From assembly GCF_017355835.1 (NCBI RefSeq), contig NZ_JAFEWF010000011.1, forward strand, positions 62,001 to 126,000: a DNA stretch of 64,000 nucleotides. Reading direction: 5' to 3'. The number at the start of each line of letters is the position of its first letter. Position 1 is the first letter of the stretch. Shown here piece by piece: positions 37,924-46,937 of this stretch. The notes under the pieces were generated by a model. It did no database searches, was not told where the DNA came from, and saw only the letters and a list, made by a program, of their open reading frames with translations. The position numbers and the translations under genes are program-made. Source of the stretch: Desertivirga brevis (GTDB lineage: Bacteria > Bacteroidota > Bacteroidia > Sphingobacteriales > Sphingobacteriaceae).

Positions 37924-38910
37924 CTAAAGCCACTTCCTTTCCGCTAGCAAAAGTTTAAGGCCATCTTCAACACTAACTTGTGGATTATTTGAAAGCATAG
38001 AACTAGCCTTAGAAATGTCAGCCAAACTATTTCGTACATCTCCTTTTCTTTCTGCATTATATACCGCGGGAATGTTACTGCCATTATGCCTATTTAGAAC
38101 AGTCCAAAGCCCGTTTAGGGAAATACTTTCACCAACCGCAATATTATAAACCTGATTTAGAGCACTTTCTTTTTCTGAAAAGAAGGCCTTTACATTTGCC
38201 TGAACCGCGTTTTCAACAAAGGTAAAATCTCTCGTTTGTTCACCATCTCCATTTATTACAGCGGGCTCCCCTGCTCTTAAAGCTTTAATAAACTTAGGGA
38301 TAACTGCTGCATACTCTCCTTCAGGATTCTGTCTTGGTCCAAAAACATTAAAATATCTCAAACCAATTAAATTCATACCGTAGGTATTTGCAAATACGTT
38401 TGCATATAGCTCGTTTACATACTTAGTTACAGCATAAGGAGACAAGGGCCTACCGATTCTCTCTTCAACCTTCGGCAGCTCTGCACTATCGCCGTAGGTT
38501 GAAGATGAAGCTGCGTAAACAAACCGCTTTACCCTCGCATTGGCTTTTGTAGCCCAAAGCATATTAACGAAGCCGGATACATTGACTTCATTGGTAGTTA
38601 CCGGGTCATTAATAGATCTTGGAACTGAACCAAGGGCTGCTTGGTGACTTAAATAATCTATTCCTTCAACCGCGTTGCTGCAGGTTTCAATATCCCTGAT
38701 ATCTCCCTCTATTAATTCAAAAGCAGGATGAGAGAGGAACGGAGTAATATTATCATGGGATCCGGTGGAAAAATTATCTAATACCCGAACCTTACCTGCC
38801 CCATATTTCAACAGATATTCTACCAAGTTAGAACCTATAAATCCGGCCCCTCCTGTTATCAGGAAGCTAAACCGGCTTAAGTTGACTGAGTGATATTCAA
38901 TTTCATACAT
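37924..38910 (-). CDS. NAD-dependent epimerase, WbpP-like UDP-N-acetylglucosamine 4-epimerase
   Basis: A 328-residue extended short-chain dehydrogenase: GGAGFIGSNLVEYLL for NAD, the SSSTYGD serine site, Y159 and K163 of YAVTK, and LRYFNVFGPRQNPEGEYAAVIPKF. The last segment is like WbpP-type enzymes that act on UDP-GlcNAc or its uronic acid. It follows the UDP-sugar dehydrogenase by 15 bases; together they would make a UDP-GalNAcA-type sugar for surface polysaccharide. The exact substrate is inferred. Confidence 0.85.
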   Translation of the reverse strand: MYEIEYHSVNLSRFSFLITGGAGFIGSNLVEYLLKYGAGKVRVLDNFSTGSHDNITPFLSHPAFELIEGDIRDIETCSNAVEGIDYLSHQAALGSVPRSINDPVTTNEVNVSGFVNMLWATKANARVKRFVYAASSSTYGDSAELPKVEERIGRPLSPYAVTKYVNELYANVFANTYGMNLIGLRYFNVFGPRQNPEGEYAAVIPKFIKALRAGEPAVINGDGEQTRDFTFVENAVQANVKAFFSEKESALNQVYNIAVGESISLNGLWTVLNRHNGSNIPAVYNAERKGDVRNSLADISKASSMLSNNPQVSVEDGLKLLLAERKWL

Positions 38911-38925
38911 AGCTGGATAGATAGA

Positions 38926-40230
38926 TTATAACCTGGCGTCTACGAGATCGATGTCTAGCACTCCCTTTACATCATACAATACCGCAGACTTTTTAAGCAG
39001 GGCACCGTATTCCAGGTCGCAAAACTCACTGTGGCAAACCGCAAGGATTACCGCGTCGTATTGCTTATCCTTGGGCAATTCATCAATACACTTTATACCA
39101 TACTCTTCCTCTACCTGCATACAACTTGCCAAGGGGTCATATACAGTAATATTAGCTTTATATAAGCTAAGCTCCTTAATAATATCTACCACCTTCGTAT
39201 TTCGTACATCAGGACAATTCTCCTTAAAAGTGATTCCTAAAATCAATATATCTGCCCCCCAAACCACAATTTCCTTTTTAACCATTAGCTTAACTACCGC
39301 ATCCGCTATATATGGCCCCATGCTATCATTAATCCGCCTTCCTGACAAAATGATTTCTGGATAATAACCTGCAGAAGTAGCTTTTTGAGCCAAATAATAA
39401 GGATCTACTCCAATACAATGCCCTCCAACCAAACCTGGTTTAAAATCAAGGAAATTCCATTTGGTGGCTGCTGCTTCAAGAACATGTTGAGTATTGATAT
39501 GCAGGAGAGAGAATATTTTCGACAACTCATTTACGAAGGCTATATTGATATCCCTTTGCGCGTTTTCGATAACCTTTGCAGCCTCGGCCACCTTTATAGA
39601 TTGAGCAAGATGCGTCCCTGCAGGAATAATAGAAGCATATAACGAATTCACAATGTGTGCAACCTCGGGTGTAGACCCTGAAGTTACCTTTTTAATGTTA
39701 GGCAATTTTCTGGCATTGTCTCCCGGATTAATTCTCTCGGGCGAATATCCACAGAAGAAATCAACATTGAACTTTAGTCCGGAAAACATTTCAAGTACAG
39801 GGACACATTCTTCTTCAGTGCAGCCTGGGAATACCGTCGACTCATAAACTACAATATCGCCCTTCTTCAATGCCCCTGCCACCATCTCAGTAGCCTTTTT
39901 TAAAGGAGTAAGGTCGGGGTTATTGTATCTATCTACCGGCGTTGGAACCGTTACTATATAAACATTACAATCCTTCAAACTTTCCTTGTCGCCGGAAAAA
40001 AATATACCCTTATCTGAATCAATATCACGTATTACTGCTTGCAAATCTGACGGATCTACTTCCAGCGTATGATCTCTTCCATGATTAAGCTCGTCTATCC
40101 GGCCCCGGCTAATATCGAATCCAGTTACTTTATATTTCTTTCCAAATTCAACAGCCAGAGGAAGACCTACATAGCCAAGTCCGATCACTGCAATTGAGTA
40201 AGAAGACGGATTATATAATGTACTTATCAT
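38926..40230 (-). CDS. nucleotide-sugar dehydrogenase, WbpO/TviB type
   Basis: Oxidises C6 of a UDP-N-acetylhexosamine in two NAD steps to the uronic acid. The 434-residue protein has the N-terminal NAD fold (AVIGLGYVGLPLA), SPERINPGD, the catalytic cysteine C272 in GGHCIGVDPYY, and the C-terminal UDP-binding domain with GITFKENCPDVRNTK. It is first in a pair with the epimerase. Apart from these two, no polysaccharide genes are nearby, so this is an isolated supply module. Confidence 0.88.
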   Translation of the reverse strand: MISTLYNPSSYSIAVIGLGYVGLPLAVEFGKKYKVTGFDISRGRIDELNHGRDHTLEVDPSDLQAVIRDIDSDKGIFFSGDKESLKDCNVYIVTVPTPVDRYNNPDLTPLKKATEMVAGALKKGDIVVYESTVFPGCTEEECVPVLEMFSGLKFNVDFFCGYSPERINPGDNARKLPNIKKVTSGSTPEVAHIVNSLYASIIPAGTHLAQSIKVAEAAKVIENAQRDINIAFVNELSKIFSLLHINTQHVLEAAATKWNFLDFKPGLVGGHCIGVDPYYLAQKATSAGYYPEIILSGRRINDSMGPYIADAVVKLMVKKEIVVWGADILILGITFKENCPDVRNTKVVDIIKELSLYKANITVYDPLASCMQVEEEYGIKCIDELPKDKQYDAVILAVCHSEFCDLEYGALLKKSAVLYDVKGVLDIDLVDARL

Positions 40231-40411
40231 TTTTTCTTTAGGAGCTGAGCCACTATTATGAATGCAACAATATCAATTCCTGAAACATACTGATTAGGGA
40301 AGCTAAGATAAAGATTCAGATTACTCTGTGACTAAAAATCACACAGGTTGTTCTTCTTATGTGCATAACCCGCCCACTACCGCTAAATAAAGAAAAATGA
40401 GCTTCAAAAAG

Positions 40412-40438
40412 AAATCCCCACCTTTTGGGTGGGGATTT
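40412..40438 (-). terminator. terminator after tRNA-Asn
   Basis: AAATCCCCACC (40412-40422) pairs with GGTGGGGATTT (40428-40438). On the minus strand the stem directly follows the tRNA and runs into ATTTCTTTTT. Confidence 0.85.
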
Positions 40439-40439
40439 G

Positions 40440-40513
40440 CTCCTGAGGCTGGGCTCGAACCAGCGACCCTCTGATTAACAGTCAGATGCTCTAACCGGCT
40501 GAGCTACTCAGGA
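40440..40513 (-). tRNA. tRNA-Asn (anticodon GTT)
   Basis: A 74-base cloverleaf. Acceptor TCCTGAG pairs with CTCAGGA, with G as discriminator; D arm GCTC/GAGC; anticodon stem TCTGA/TCAGA around CTGTTAA; T arm GCTGG/CCAGC around TTCGAGC. CCA is not encoded (GCA follows). Confidence 0.95.
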
Positions 40514-40631
40514 GTATTTACCGGTTTTACAGCGTTTGTTTTTTTAAACCCTCGCTGTGTTTTGGGACTGCAATATTCGGGATTTAAATTTATTTCTGCA
40601 ATATTTGCGGAAACTTTTTTTTGAAAAAAAC

Positions 40632-41549
40632 ATGAGCTTAGTCATTATAGGAACCGTAGCGTTTGATGCAATAGAAACTCCTTTCGGAAAAACAGACAAA
40701 ATTGTGGGTGGAGCAGCCACATATGCCAGTCTCGCCGCATCGTACTTCTACGATAAAACAAAGATAATTGCCGTGGTGGGCGATGACTTTCATCAGGAAG
40801 ATATTAACGACTTTCAAAAACACGGTATTGACGTGGAGGGCCTGCAAGTCAAGGAAGGCGAGAAATCCTTCTTCTGGGCAGGCAAATACCATAACGACAT
40901 GAACTCAAGGGATACGCTAATAACAGAATTAAATGTTCTGGCAGATTTCGATCCTGTAGTTCCAACTTCATACCAGGGTTGCGAATACTTGCTATTAGGA
41001 AATCTCACTCCGCAAATTCAGAGAACAACTATCGAAAGATTGGAAAAACGCCCCAAGTTGATTGTTCTAGATACTATGAACTTTTGGATGGACGTAGCAT
41101 TAAACGATCTGTTGGAAACACTAAAACTTGTTGATGTACTTACCATTAATGACGCTGAAGCACGCCAGCTTTCCGGCGAGTACTCCTTGGTTAAAGCAGC
41201 CAGAAAGATCCTTCAAATGGGTCCTAAATATCTTATCATCAAAAAGGGCGAGCATGGTGCTCTGCTCTTCCATGAAGATAAGGTATTTTCTGCACCGGCA
41301 CTTCCTTTAGCCGAAGTTTTCGATCCAACCGGTGCTGGCGACTCATTTGCAGGAGGTTTCGTCGGGTATCTGGCGAAAGTGGGCACCATCAACTTTAACA
41401 ACATGAAGAATGCAATCATCTTCGGATCAGCACTTGCTTCTTTCTGTGTGGAGAAATTTGGGACAGAAAGAATTAAAGATCTCTCTCAGGAAGAGATAGC
41501 AGATCGCGTTAAGCAATTTGTGAATCTGAGTAGTTTCGAGATAGCTTAA
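40632..41549 (+). CDS. PfkB-family carbohydrate kinase
   Basis: A 306-residue ribokinase-fold sugar kinase. It has the N-terminal GGAATYASLAAS glycine pair, the acidic NDAEARQL region and the late anion-hole motif DPTGAGDSFAGGF with the catalytic aspartate. I chose the ATG at 40632 (MSLVIIGTV); the frame is open further upstream but without family sequence. Substrate unknown: ribose, adenosine or a similar sugar is possible. It converges on the cytochrome b5-like gene. Confidence 0.9.
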   Translation: MSLVIIGTVAFDAIETPFGKTDKIVGGAATYASLAASYFYDKTKIIAVVGDDFHQEDINDFQKHGIDVEGLQVKEGEKSFFWAGKYHNDMNSRDTLITELNVLADFDPVVPTSYQGCEYLLLGNLTPQIQRTTIERLEKRPKLIVLDTMNFWMDVALNDLLETLKLVDVLTINDAEARQLSGEYSLVKAARKILQMGPKYLIIKKGEHGALLFHEDKVFSAPALPLAEVFDPTGAGDSFAGGFVGYLAKVGTINFNNMKNAIIFGSALASFCVEKFGTERIKDLSQEEIADRVKQFVNLSSFEIA

Positions 41550-41559
41550 ATTTGCCTAT

Positions 41560-41588
41560 ACAGATTGAAGTTATGTGCTTCAATCTGT
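41560..41588. terminator. bidirectional terminator
   Basis: A perfect 11-bp stem, ACAGATTGAAG (41560-41570) with CTTCAATCTGT (41578-41588), seven-base loop, between the converging PfkB and cytochrome b5-like genes. Confidence 0.8.
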
Positions 41589-41589
41589 A

Positions 41590-41829
41590 CTATACTTTTA
41601 TTTTACCAATAACCTTGAATTTAGAGAACACCGATTCTGTATGGGGTGCATCTCTAAGTTCTTCAGTCAGATCCTGTCCAGCCCAGTGTTCATAATGCTT
41701 CCCATTCTTCCACAACCGGCTCTCGGTTACATCGTAAATAAGACCATTAAAACAAACCCAGATCTCAGGTTTATCCTGACCGTTTCTTAAAGCTAACTGA
41801 TTTTTTGTATATGTAGGAGTATTACTCAT
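41590..41829 (-). CDS. cytochrome b5-like heme/steroid-binding domain protein
   Basis: A 79-residue single-domain protein: YTKNQLALRNGQDKPEIWV, then NGLIYDVTES and the loop GKHYEHWAGQDLTEEL that replaces the HPGG heme loop. Such short domains are related to the MAPR group; one histidine of the usual heme pair may be missing, so heme binding is uncertain. Start at the ATG at 41829. It overlaps the lycopene cyclase gene by 8 bases, pointing to cotranscription and perhaps a redox role in carotenoid chemistry (inference). Confidence 0.82.
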   Translation of the reverse strand: MSNTPTYTKNQLALRNGQDKPEIWVCFNGLIYDVTESRLWKNGKHYEHWAGQDLTEELRDAPHTESVFSKFKVIGKIKV

Positions 41830-42508
41830 TCCTCGATTTTTTATCCCGGAAATATTCAAAGAACAACATATTCATCAGCAACATTGCCAGTGAATAAAAA
41901 TGATCTTCAAAAGGAATTGTCCCTACCCTAACCCCCATGTTTTCAGCGTTATTGTAAAGAACAACGGGTATTGAGGTAAGCAAGCCGTTTACCACATAAA
42001 AAGGAATAAGCGAAATAAAATAGGCCAGATAAAAGCGTCCTGCCTTCTTCTCGCCCTTTACTATAATATAAACCGACATAAGGGCCAGAAGTCCAAAGGT
42101 TATTAAAGTATAGACGCGATCGAAAAAGAAGACTAAAAACACCAGGGACAGAGCCAGAAACCCAACAGTAATTGCCCTGGCATACCTTGCAAGAATATCT
42201 TTTTTTATATAGGCATTAAGACACTCGTAAATAAATAAGCAGGCAAACGGAACCGTAATAAAAAAAAGGATCTCCTCAAGTGGCAGGTTCAGGAACCACA
42301 CACCGATCACGTAATCGCCATTGAACGACCATACGTCGTAAAGGGTAAAAATATAATCCCAGATAAGGAATACGATCCCTGAGATGAACAACCCTGGAAA
42401 AATGTGCTTCCATTTCGTATAAAACCTGACCTTTTTGTCGAATGATAAAATCAGTGGAAAAAAAATGGTAAGGAAATTTATAAGCAAGTAGGTATAATGC
42501 TTATCCAT
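41822..42508 (-). CDS. lycopene cyclase, CrtYc/CrtYd-type fused
   Basis: A 228-residue membrane protein with six or seven helices and two repeats of the lycopene cyclase domain. The acidic PLEEILFF motif of the first repeat and PFEDHFYSLAMLL of the second are visible. It would turn the psi ends of lycopene into beta rings. The reading frames of three genes (42510, this, 41590) are nearly overlapping on the minus strand, divergent from crtI. No phytoene synthase or hydroxylase is seen here. Confidence 0.88.
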   Translation of the reverse strand: MDKHYTYLLINFLTIFFPLILSFDKKVRFYTKWKHIFPGLFISGIVFLIWDYIFTLYDVWSFNGDYVIGVWFLNLPLEEILFFITVPFACLFIYECLNAYIKKDILARYARAITVGFLALSLVFLVFFFDRVYTLITFGLLALMSVYIIVKGEKKAGRFYLAYFISLIPFYVVNGLLTSIPVVLYNNAENMGVRVGTIPFEDHFYSLAMLLMNMLFFEYFRDKKSRNE

Positions 42509-42509
42509 T

Positions 42510-43022
42510 CTATAACGCCTTGTTTAAAACCGTTAACTCTGAAGAAGAGCATCGTTTCGTTTCCTTCATAAACGCAATGATATTTTTTAGCAGCGCTTTA
42601 TCTACAGAGCCAAATTTTTCAGCTCCAATTAATTTTACTATTTGTTTTCTATCTTCATCCAGATGCTTTGACGCCCCTAAAAAAGCTGGCAGATAATGTT
42701 CCAGGCTGAATCTCAGAAATCTGATCTCAAGGCTAGCTGGCTCTTCTCCCACAGCCTGTTCCAGTTTTTTCGATCCGGATTTTAACAAAGATAACTTATT
42801 GTATGGATTGAAGGCGTGTTTCGCTTTCACTGCTTCGGTCGACCCCAGATAGGCCAGCAAAAGAGCGTCCTTCTTCTCAATCCCCTTTAACTTTTTATAA
42901 AGGGAATTGGCTGTGCTGGCATCGTTCACCGCCTTATAAAATTCAACTCGAATTCCCTGAAGGTCATATGCGCCTGCAGATCCAGCAAAAATTAGAGATA
43001 GTAAAAGCAAGACTACTCGCAT
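42510..43022 (-). CDS. secreted helical protein next to lycopene cyclase
   Basis: A 170-residue protein with a signal peptide (MRVVLLLLSLIFAGSAGAYD). The mature part is all alpha-helical, with the pattern ALLLAYLGSTEAVKAKHAFNP and EIRFLRFSLEHYLPAFLG. I recognise it only as a neighbour type in carotenoid clusters of this phylum; function unknown. Start set at the ATG at 43022. Its stop is one base from the lycopene cyclase start, so the two are surely cotranscribed. Divergent from crtI (92-base gap). Confidence 0.7.
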   Translation of the reverse strand: MRVVLLLLSLIFAGSAGAYDLQGIRVEFYKAVNDASTANSLYKKLKGIEKKDALLLAYLGSTEAVKAKHAFNPYNKLSLLKSGSKKLEQAVGEEPASLEIRFLRFSLEHYLPAFLGASKHLDEDRKQIVKLIGAEKFGSVDKALLKNIIAFMKETKRCSSSELTVLNKAL

Positions 43023-43114
43023 TTTGGGAAATATTAATGTCAAATTACAAAACTACAAAACCCTTAACTTGTTTTCTCTGCCTTAAGTGGTACAGGTTTA
43101 CTAGATTTACTCCC

Positions 43115-44599
43115 ATGACAAAGCCCAAAGTTGCCGTAATAGGTTCAGGTTTTGCCGGACTCACTGCTGCGTCCCTACTGGCAAAACAAGGTTACGAAGT
43201 ATCTATTTTTGAAAAAAATGACCAGTTAGGTGGAAGGGCCAGAACCTGGCAGAAAGATGGGTTTACCTTCGACATGGGACCAAGCTGGTATTGGATGCCA
43301 GAGGTCTTCGAAAATTATTATAAACTCTTCGGGAAGAAATCCTCCGATTTCTATCAACTGGACCGGCTGAACCCTTCCTACCGTGTGTATTGGGGACCCG
43401 GTGATTTTACAGATATCCCCGCAGATATTGGCCAGTTAAAAGAACTGTTTGAATCCATGGAAGAAGGAGCTGGTGAGAAATTAGACAAATTTCTTAAACA
43501 GGCAGAATACAAATATTCTAAAGGAATGAACGAATATGTATTTCGCCCCTCCCATTCTGTAGTAGAATATATGGACCTGAAGCTTTTGATAGAAAGCTTT
43601 AAAATTCAAATGTTCACCTCTGTCGGTTCTCATATACGCCAATATTTCTCTCATCCGAAAATTATTAAGATCCTTGAATTCCCGGTATTGTTTCTGGGGG
43701 GTACTGCACAAAACACACCCGCTCTTTATAGTATGATGAACTATGCTGACTTAAGCCTTGGTACCTGGTACCCAAAAGGAGGTATGAATCAGATTGTTAA
43801 AGCTATGGTGAGCATTGCAGAAGAGCAAGGAGTCAAGTTTTACCTCAATCAGGAGGTTAAGAAGATTGTGATCGAAAACAAGAATGCAAAAGGTATTGAA
43901 ACAACATCAGGATTCTTCGGTGCAGATATCATTATCTCCAGTGCTGATTACCAGCATACAGATCAATCATTGACCGACAAAAAATATCAGAACTACAATC
44001 AGCAATATTGGGATAAACGAACTCTTTCGCCGTCCTCTCTTCTGTTCTATATAGGTCTCAACAAAACAGTTCCGGGAATAAAACATCACAATTTGTTTTT
44101 TGACGAAGATTTTAATGCTCACGCAGACGAAATTTACAAAACTCCAAAATGGCCAAGCAAACCCCTGTTTTATGTTTCATGCACTTCCAAGTCAGATACA
44201 AGCGTTGCTCCAGCCCATTCCGAGAACCTTTTCTTCCTTGTTCCTATTGCTCCGGGACTTGAAGATTCAGAAAGCACGAGGGAAAAGTATTTCGATCTTC
44301 TGATGCAAAGATTCGCTGATATCACAGGAATAGATATAAGAGATTCCATCGTAGTGAAAAGAAGCTATGCAGTAGAAGATTTCAAGAAAGACTACCATTC
44401 TTTTAAAGGAAACGCGTACGGTCTGGCCAATACCTTGCTTCAAACTGCATTCTTAAAACCAAAAATGAAATCTAAAAAAGTTGAAAATCTACTATTTGCC
44501 GGGCAGCTTACCGTTCCAGGACCTGGAGTTCCTCCAGCTATAATATCGGGACAGATAGCTGCGATTGAAGCCGATAAAATTTTGCAGGGCAATAAGTAA
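43115..44599 (+). CDS. crtI: phytoene desaturase
   Basis: FAD enzyme that introduces the double bonds turning phytoene into lycopene. The 494-residue protein has the dinucleotide site (AVIGSGFAGLTAASLLAKQG), GGRARTW, DMGPSWYWMPEVF, and the carotenoid signature near the C-terminus (LLFAGQLTVPGPGVPPAIISG). I chose the ATG at 43115 because the FAD site starts a few residues later; the open frame extends further upstream into the divergent gene. With the lycopene cyclase opposite, it would supply beta-carotene-type pigment if crtB is elsewhere. Confidence 0.95.
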   Translation: MTKPKVAVIGSGFAGLTAASLLAKQGYEVSIFEKNDQLGGRARTWQKDGFTFDMGPSWYWMPEVFENYYKLFGKKSSDFYQLDRLNPSYRVYWGPGDFTDIPADIGQLKELFESMEEGAGEKLDKFLKQAEYKYSKGMNEYVFRPSHSVVEYMDLKLLIESFKIQMFTSVGSHIRQYFSHPKIIKILEFPVLFLGGTAQNTPALYSMMNYADLSLGTWYPKGGMNQIVKAMVSIAEEQGVKFYLNQEVKKIVIENKNAKGIETTSGFFGADIIISSADYQHTDQSLTDKKYQNYNQQYWDKRTLSPSSLLFYIGLNKTVPGIKHHNLFFDEDFNAHADEIYKTPKWPSKPLFYVSCTSKSDTSVAPAHSENLFFLVPIAPGLEDSESTREKYFDLLMQRFADITGIDIRDSIVVKRSYAVEDFKKDYHSFKGNAYGLANTLLQTAFLKPKMKSKKVENLLFAGQLTVPGPGVPPAIISGQIAAIEADKILQGNK

Positions 44600-44706
44600 A
44601 AATCCTTTTCAAATTTTTACCGTTTTTCATTTTCTCTTCATGTTGCCAAAATAATTTCGTTTCGTCAAGATAACAGTAATTGAAAGGATATTTAAATTAT
44701 AGCATC

Positions 44707-45591
44707 ATGAAAAGAAACACACTTATTAAAAGATTATTTTTAGCGGTAACAGCCCTTACATTCACTTTTGCTTCCTGCGAAAAGGAAACACAAGATTCCT
44801 CGGATGACGTTGCTTCAACTCAGGCCATCCTTGTTGAGAGCGCAAGCGTTTCCGGAGAAGCGGTATACATCATTAACACAACCCCTGAAGGAGCTAGTCG
44901 TGATTCTATCACTGCGACAGAATTACCAGCTTCTGTAGCTACCTACTTAATTGCAAACTATAATGGTTATACGCTTAAAAAAACCTTTAAAGTTTCTATA
45001 AGCAGTGCAGTTGACAGCTATATTGTTGTTATTCTTTATAATGGCAAACCAGTAGGGTTGAAATTTGATTCGACAGGCGCTTTTGTAAAAGCTTTTGAAC
45101 AACGCGAACGAGGTGATCTTAAAGGAAAAGGTTGGAAACGTGGAGGACGCTTCGACGGAAGAGAAGGACGTCATCATGACACTATTGCGGTGACCTCACT
45201 TTCTACTGTCATTAAAGCTTATTTCCTGGTTAACCATCCAACAGATACTCTGGTTTCAGCATTTAGAGGTAAAGACAGTAGCACTGTCGTAATCAGTTCA
45301 AATAACGGATTATATGCAACAGCATTTAACTCTGCTAACTTGTTCCAAAAACGCGCTCAGATTATTGCTCACAAAGGTAAAAAAACCGCAGTTGCACAAA
45401 CAGAATTACCAGCAAAGACACTTTCATACTTGACTACTACTTATCCGGGTTACGTATTTGACAAGGCATTCGCGGTAAAAATCAACAGCAATGTACAAGC
45501 CTACGTTGTCATCATTAACTCCAACAATACCCGTCATGGACTTCACTTTAACGCAGCCGGGGACTTTGTTAAAACAGTTGTAATCCGATAA
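44707..45591 (+). CDS. lipoprotein with three PepSY-like repeats
   Basis: A 294-residue predicted lipoprotein (lipobox TFASC, Cys at 24). After a short acidic linker come three PepSY-like units of about 75 residues, each beginning near LPA or LST, then a YLIANYNGY-like helix and a strand-rich TYIVVI segment (about 62-132, 160-220, 235-294). The first and third are closest. PepSY-like repeats occur on many secreted Bacteroidota proteins; function is uncertain, perhaps protein inhibition or metal binding. Start at the ATG at 44707. A terminator follows. Confidence 0.78.
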   Translation: MKRNTLIKRLFLAVTALTFTFASCEKETQDSSDDVASTQAILVESASVSGEAVYIINTTPEGASRDSITATELPASVATYLIANYNGYTLKKTFKVSISSAVDSYIVVILYNGKPVGLKFDSTGAFVKAFEQRERGDLKGKGWKRGGRFDGREGRHHDTIAVTSLSTVIKAYFLVNHPTDTLVSAFRGKDSSTVVISSNNGLYATAFNSANLFQKRAQIIAHKGKKTAVAQTELPAKTLSYLTTTYPGYVFDKAFAVKINSNVQAYVVIINSNNTRHGLHFNAAGDFVKTVVIR

Positions 45592-45612
45592 ATTTTTTCT
45601 GCTCATATTTTA

Positions 45613-45648
45613 AAAACAGTATGCCTGGTTTGGTATACTGTTTTTTTA
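45613..45648 (+). terminator. terminator after the PepSY-like lipoprotein
   Basis: AAACAGTAT pairs with ATACTGTTT around a GCC/GGT-closed loop, followed by TTTTATA. It separates the lipoprotein from thioredoxin. Confidence 0.8.
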
Positions 45649-45690
45649 TACCTTTAATTTTGATTGGAATAGTATTTGACACTATCAGGT

Positions 45691-45987
45691 ATGGCAACAT
45701 TTAATGAGATTATCAATTCCGACAAACCTGTACTAGTGGACTTTTCGGCAGAATGGTGCGGCCCTTGTAAAATGATGGCACCTATTCTTGATCAGACGAA
45801 AAACATGCTGGGAGATAAAGCTGTAATCCTCAAAGTTGACGTTGATAAAAACCCTGCTGCTGCTAAGGCATACAACATTCAAGGCGTTCCTACACTGATC
45901 TTGTTTAAGAACGGACAGACAAAATGGCGACAGTCTGGAGTAATACAGGCAGGTCAGCTAAAACAAGTGATTGAACAATTCGTGTAA
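45691..45987 (+). CDS. trxA: thioredoxin
   Basis: A 98-residue single-domain thioredoxin that reduces protein disulfides in the cytosol. The active site is WCGPC (C23, C26), followed by MMAPIL, the [19 protein letters not shown] segment with the cis-proline, and KNGQ. I chose the ATG at 45691. It is the last core gene before the accessory region. Several thioredoxin paralogues are usual, so trxA is a family name here. Confidence 0.9.
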   Translation: MATFNEIINSDKPVLVDFSAEWCGPCKMMAPILDQTKNMLGDKAVILKVDVDKNPAAAKAYNIQGVPTLILFKNGQTKWRQSGVIQAGQLKQVIEQFV

Positions 45988-46363
45988 AGCCTTTCTACCT
46001 CCTCGAAGAACAACACGCATTTGCCCAAATAGTGATTTAATAAATCCCTTCTGTAAACCTTCTGGTCATAGTCCCCGCAAGAGAGACTTAGGATCCGTCT
46101 ATGCCTATGTTGGAGTCAACTTGTCCACAACACGGACTTATTTAACTATCAGTTTAGATTCAGGCACCATTAAAATACCTTTAAATAACGGGATTTACAC
46201 GTACTTGAATCGTATTTGAATCGTACCTAAATCGTTTCTGTTCATAAGCATGTATTAACCATGGGTTAAATACAATTGGTTATATCAAGATCATTATGAG
46301 AAATTAAAAAGGGCTTTTTATGAAGAATTTGAGAGGGCCTTGGCTATTGACTTATTCAAAAAA

Positions 46364-46400
46364 GAAAAGTCTGCAATCTTCTATCAGATCACAGACTTTT
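46364..46400 (-). terminator. terminator following a tRNA fragment
   Basis: Perfect 9-bp arms AAAAGTCTG (46365-46373) and CAGACTTTT (46392-46400); on the minus strand the tail reads CTTTTTTGAA. This is probably the native terminator of a tRNA gene now split. Confidence 0.8.
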
Positions 46401-46417
46401 CGTCAATATTATTAAAA

Positions 46418-46440
46418 GCAGAGAGAGCGGGATTCGAACC
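46418..46440 (-). other. tRNA 3'-end fragment, candidate attachment site
   Basis: On the minus strand the sequence reads GGTTCGAATCCCGC then CTCTCTGC: the T-loop, the 3' half of the T stem and an acceptor 3' strand. Pairing to the expected 5' half of the T stem breaks just upstream, and no rest of a tRNA lies beyond. With the terminator right after it, this looks like the 3' remainder of a tRNA gene left at one end of an integrated element. Confidence 0.65.
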
Positions 46441-46687
46441 TACCCTTAAAAACCTGCTTTTTATCAATATTTCAACGGTTTTCATTCTGGTAGTCCCGAA
46501 TTAGTCACCTGTTTTTTCTAGCTGCAAATGCTTGTATAAAAATAGGAAAATTCCCTTGACCGAACAAGGCAAAAATCTAATTTGGCTCAGATTTACATGA
46601 AGTCATTCTCTTACCACTAATTCATCAGCGATTTTACTCCTAGTTAAATACCAAGTTTTCTTATCTGTGGGGGCCGCTTACTTTCTG

Positions 46688-46937
46688 TTAGTGAGTCTCC
46701 TTCCCGCGTTCAAATTTCGGAGCGACAAATTCCCATTCCTTCACGTGAGCAGGCTGATGTTCCTTTTTAACAATCTCAGATAATTTGGCTACGATGCCTG
46801 GATGCTGAACAGCTACATCACTGGTTTCATTTCTATCCGTTTTCAGATTGAAGAGCAGCTAGGGGCTGTTTGGTCGTTTGCCATCGTTATTGTCAACCAA
46901 GAAGCGGATGAACTTGAGCTTATTGTTCCAGGATCTA
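46688..46937 (-). pseudogene. C-terminal remnant of a sulfatase
   Basis: On the minus strand a frame ending in TAA at 46688-46690 translates to a typical arylsulfatase tail: LLFNLKTDRNETSDVA, then QHPGIVAKLSEIVKKEH and EWEFVAPKFERGK. Upstream the frame continues as FIRFLVDNNDGKRPNSP but is broken by TAG at 46859-46861, where tryptophan or glutamate would fit. The rest of the gene is absent. Just beyond lies a duplicated segment of the same coding region. I infer a truncated, inactive sulfatase gene at the edge of the accessory DNA. Confidence 0.6.

Larger units (their letters stand above)
45988..46687. other. 700-base gap at the core/accessory border
   Basis: No convincing gene. It contains a small tandem repeat of TTGAATCGTA (46204-46224), a terminator (46364-46400) and a tRNA 3' fragment (46418-46440), both on the minus strand. 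A frame without a start runs through 46275-46505 but overlaps the terminator and tRNA fragment, so I do not call it a gene. Confidence 0.6.

Noticed and set aside
45971..46219. Open frame of 82 codons after thioredoxin
   Set aside because: No good start, overlaps the trxA end, composition not protein-like, and no family pattern.
46275..46505. Open frame with a plausible helical look
   Set aside because: It has no start codon and runs through the tRNA fragment and its terminator in the opposite sense, so chance is more likely.
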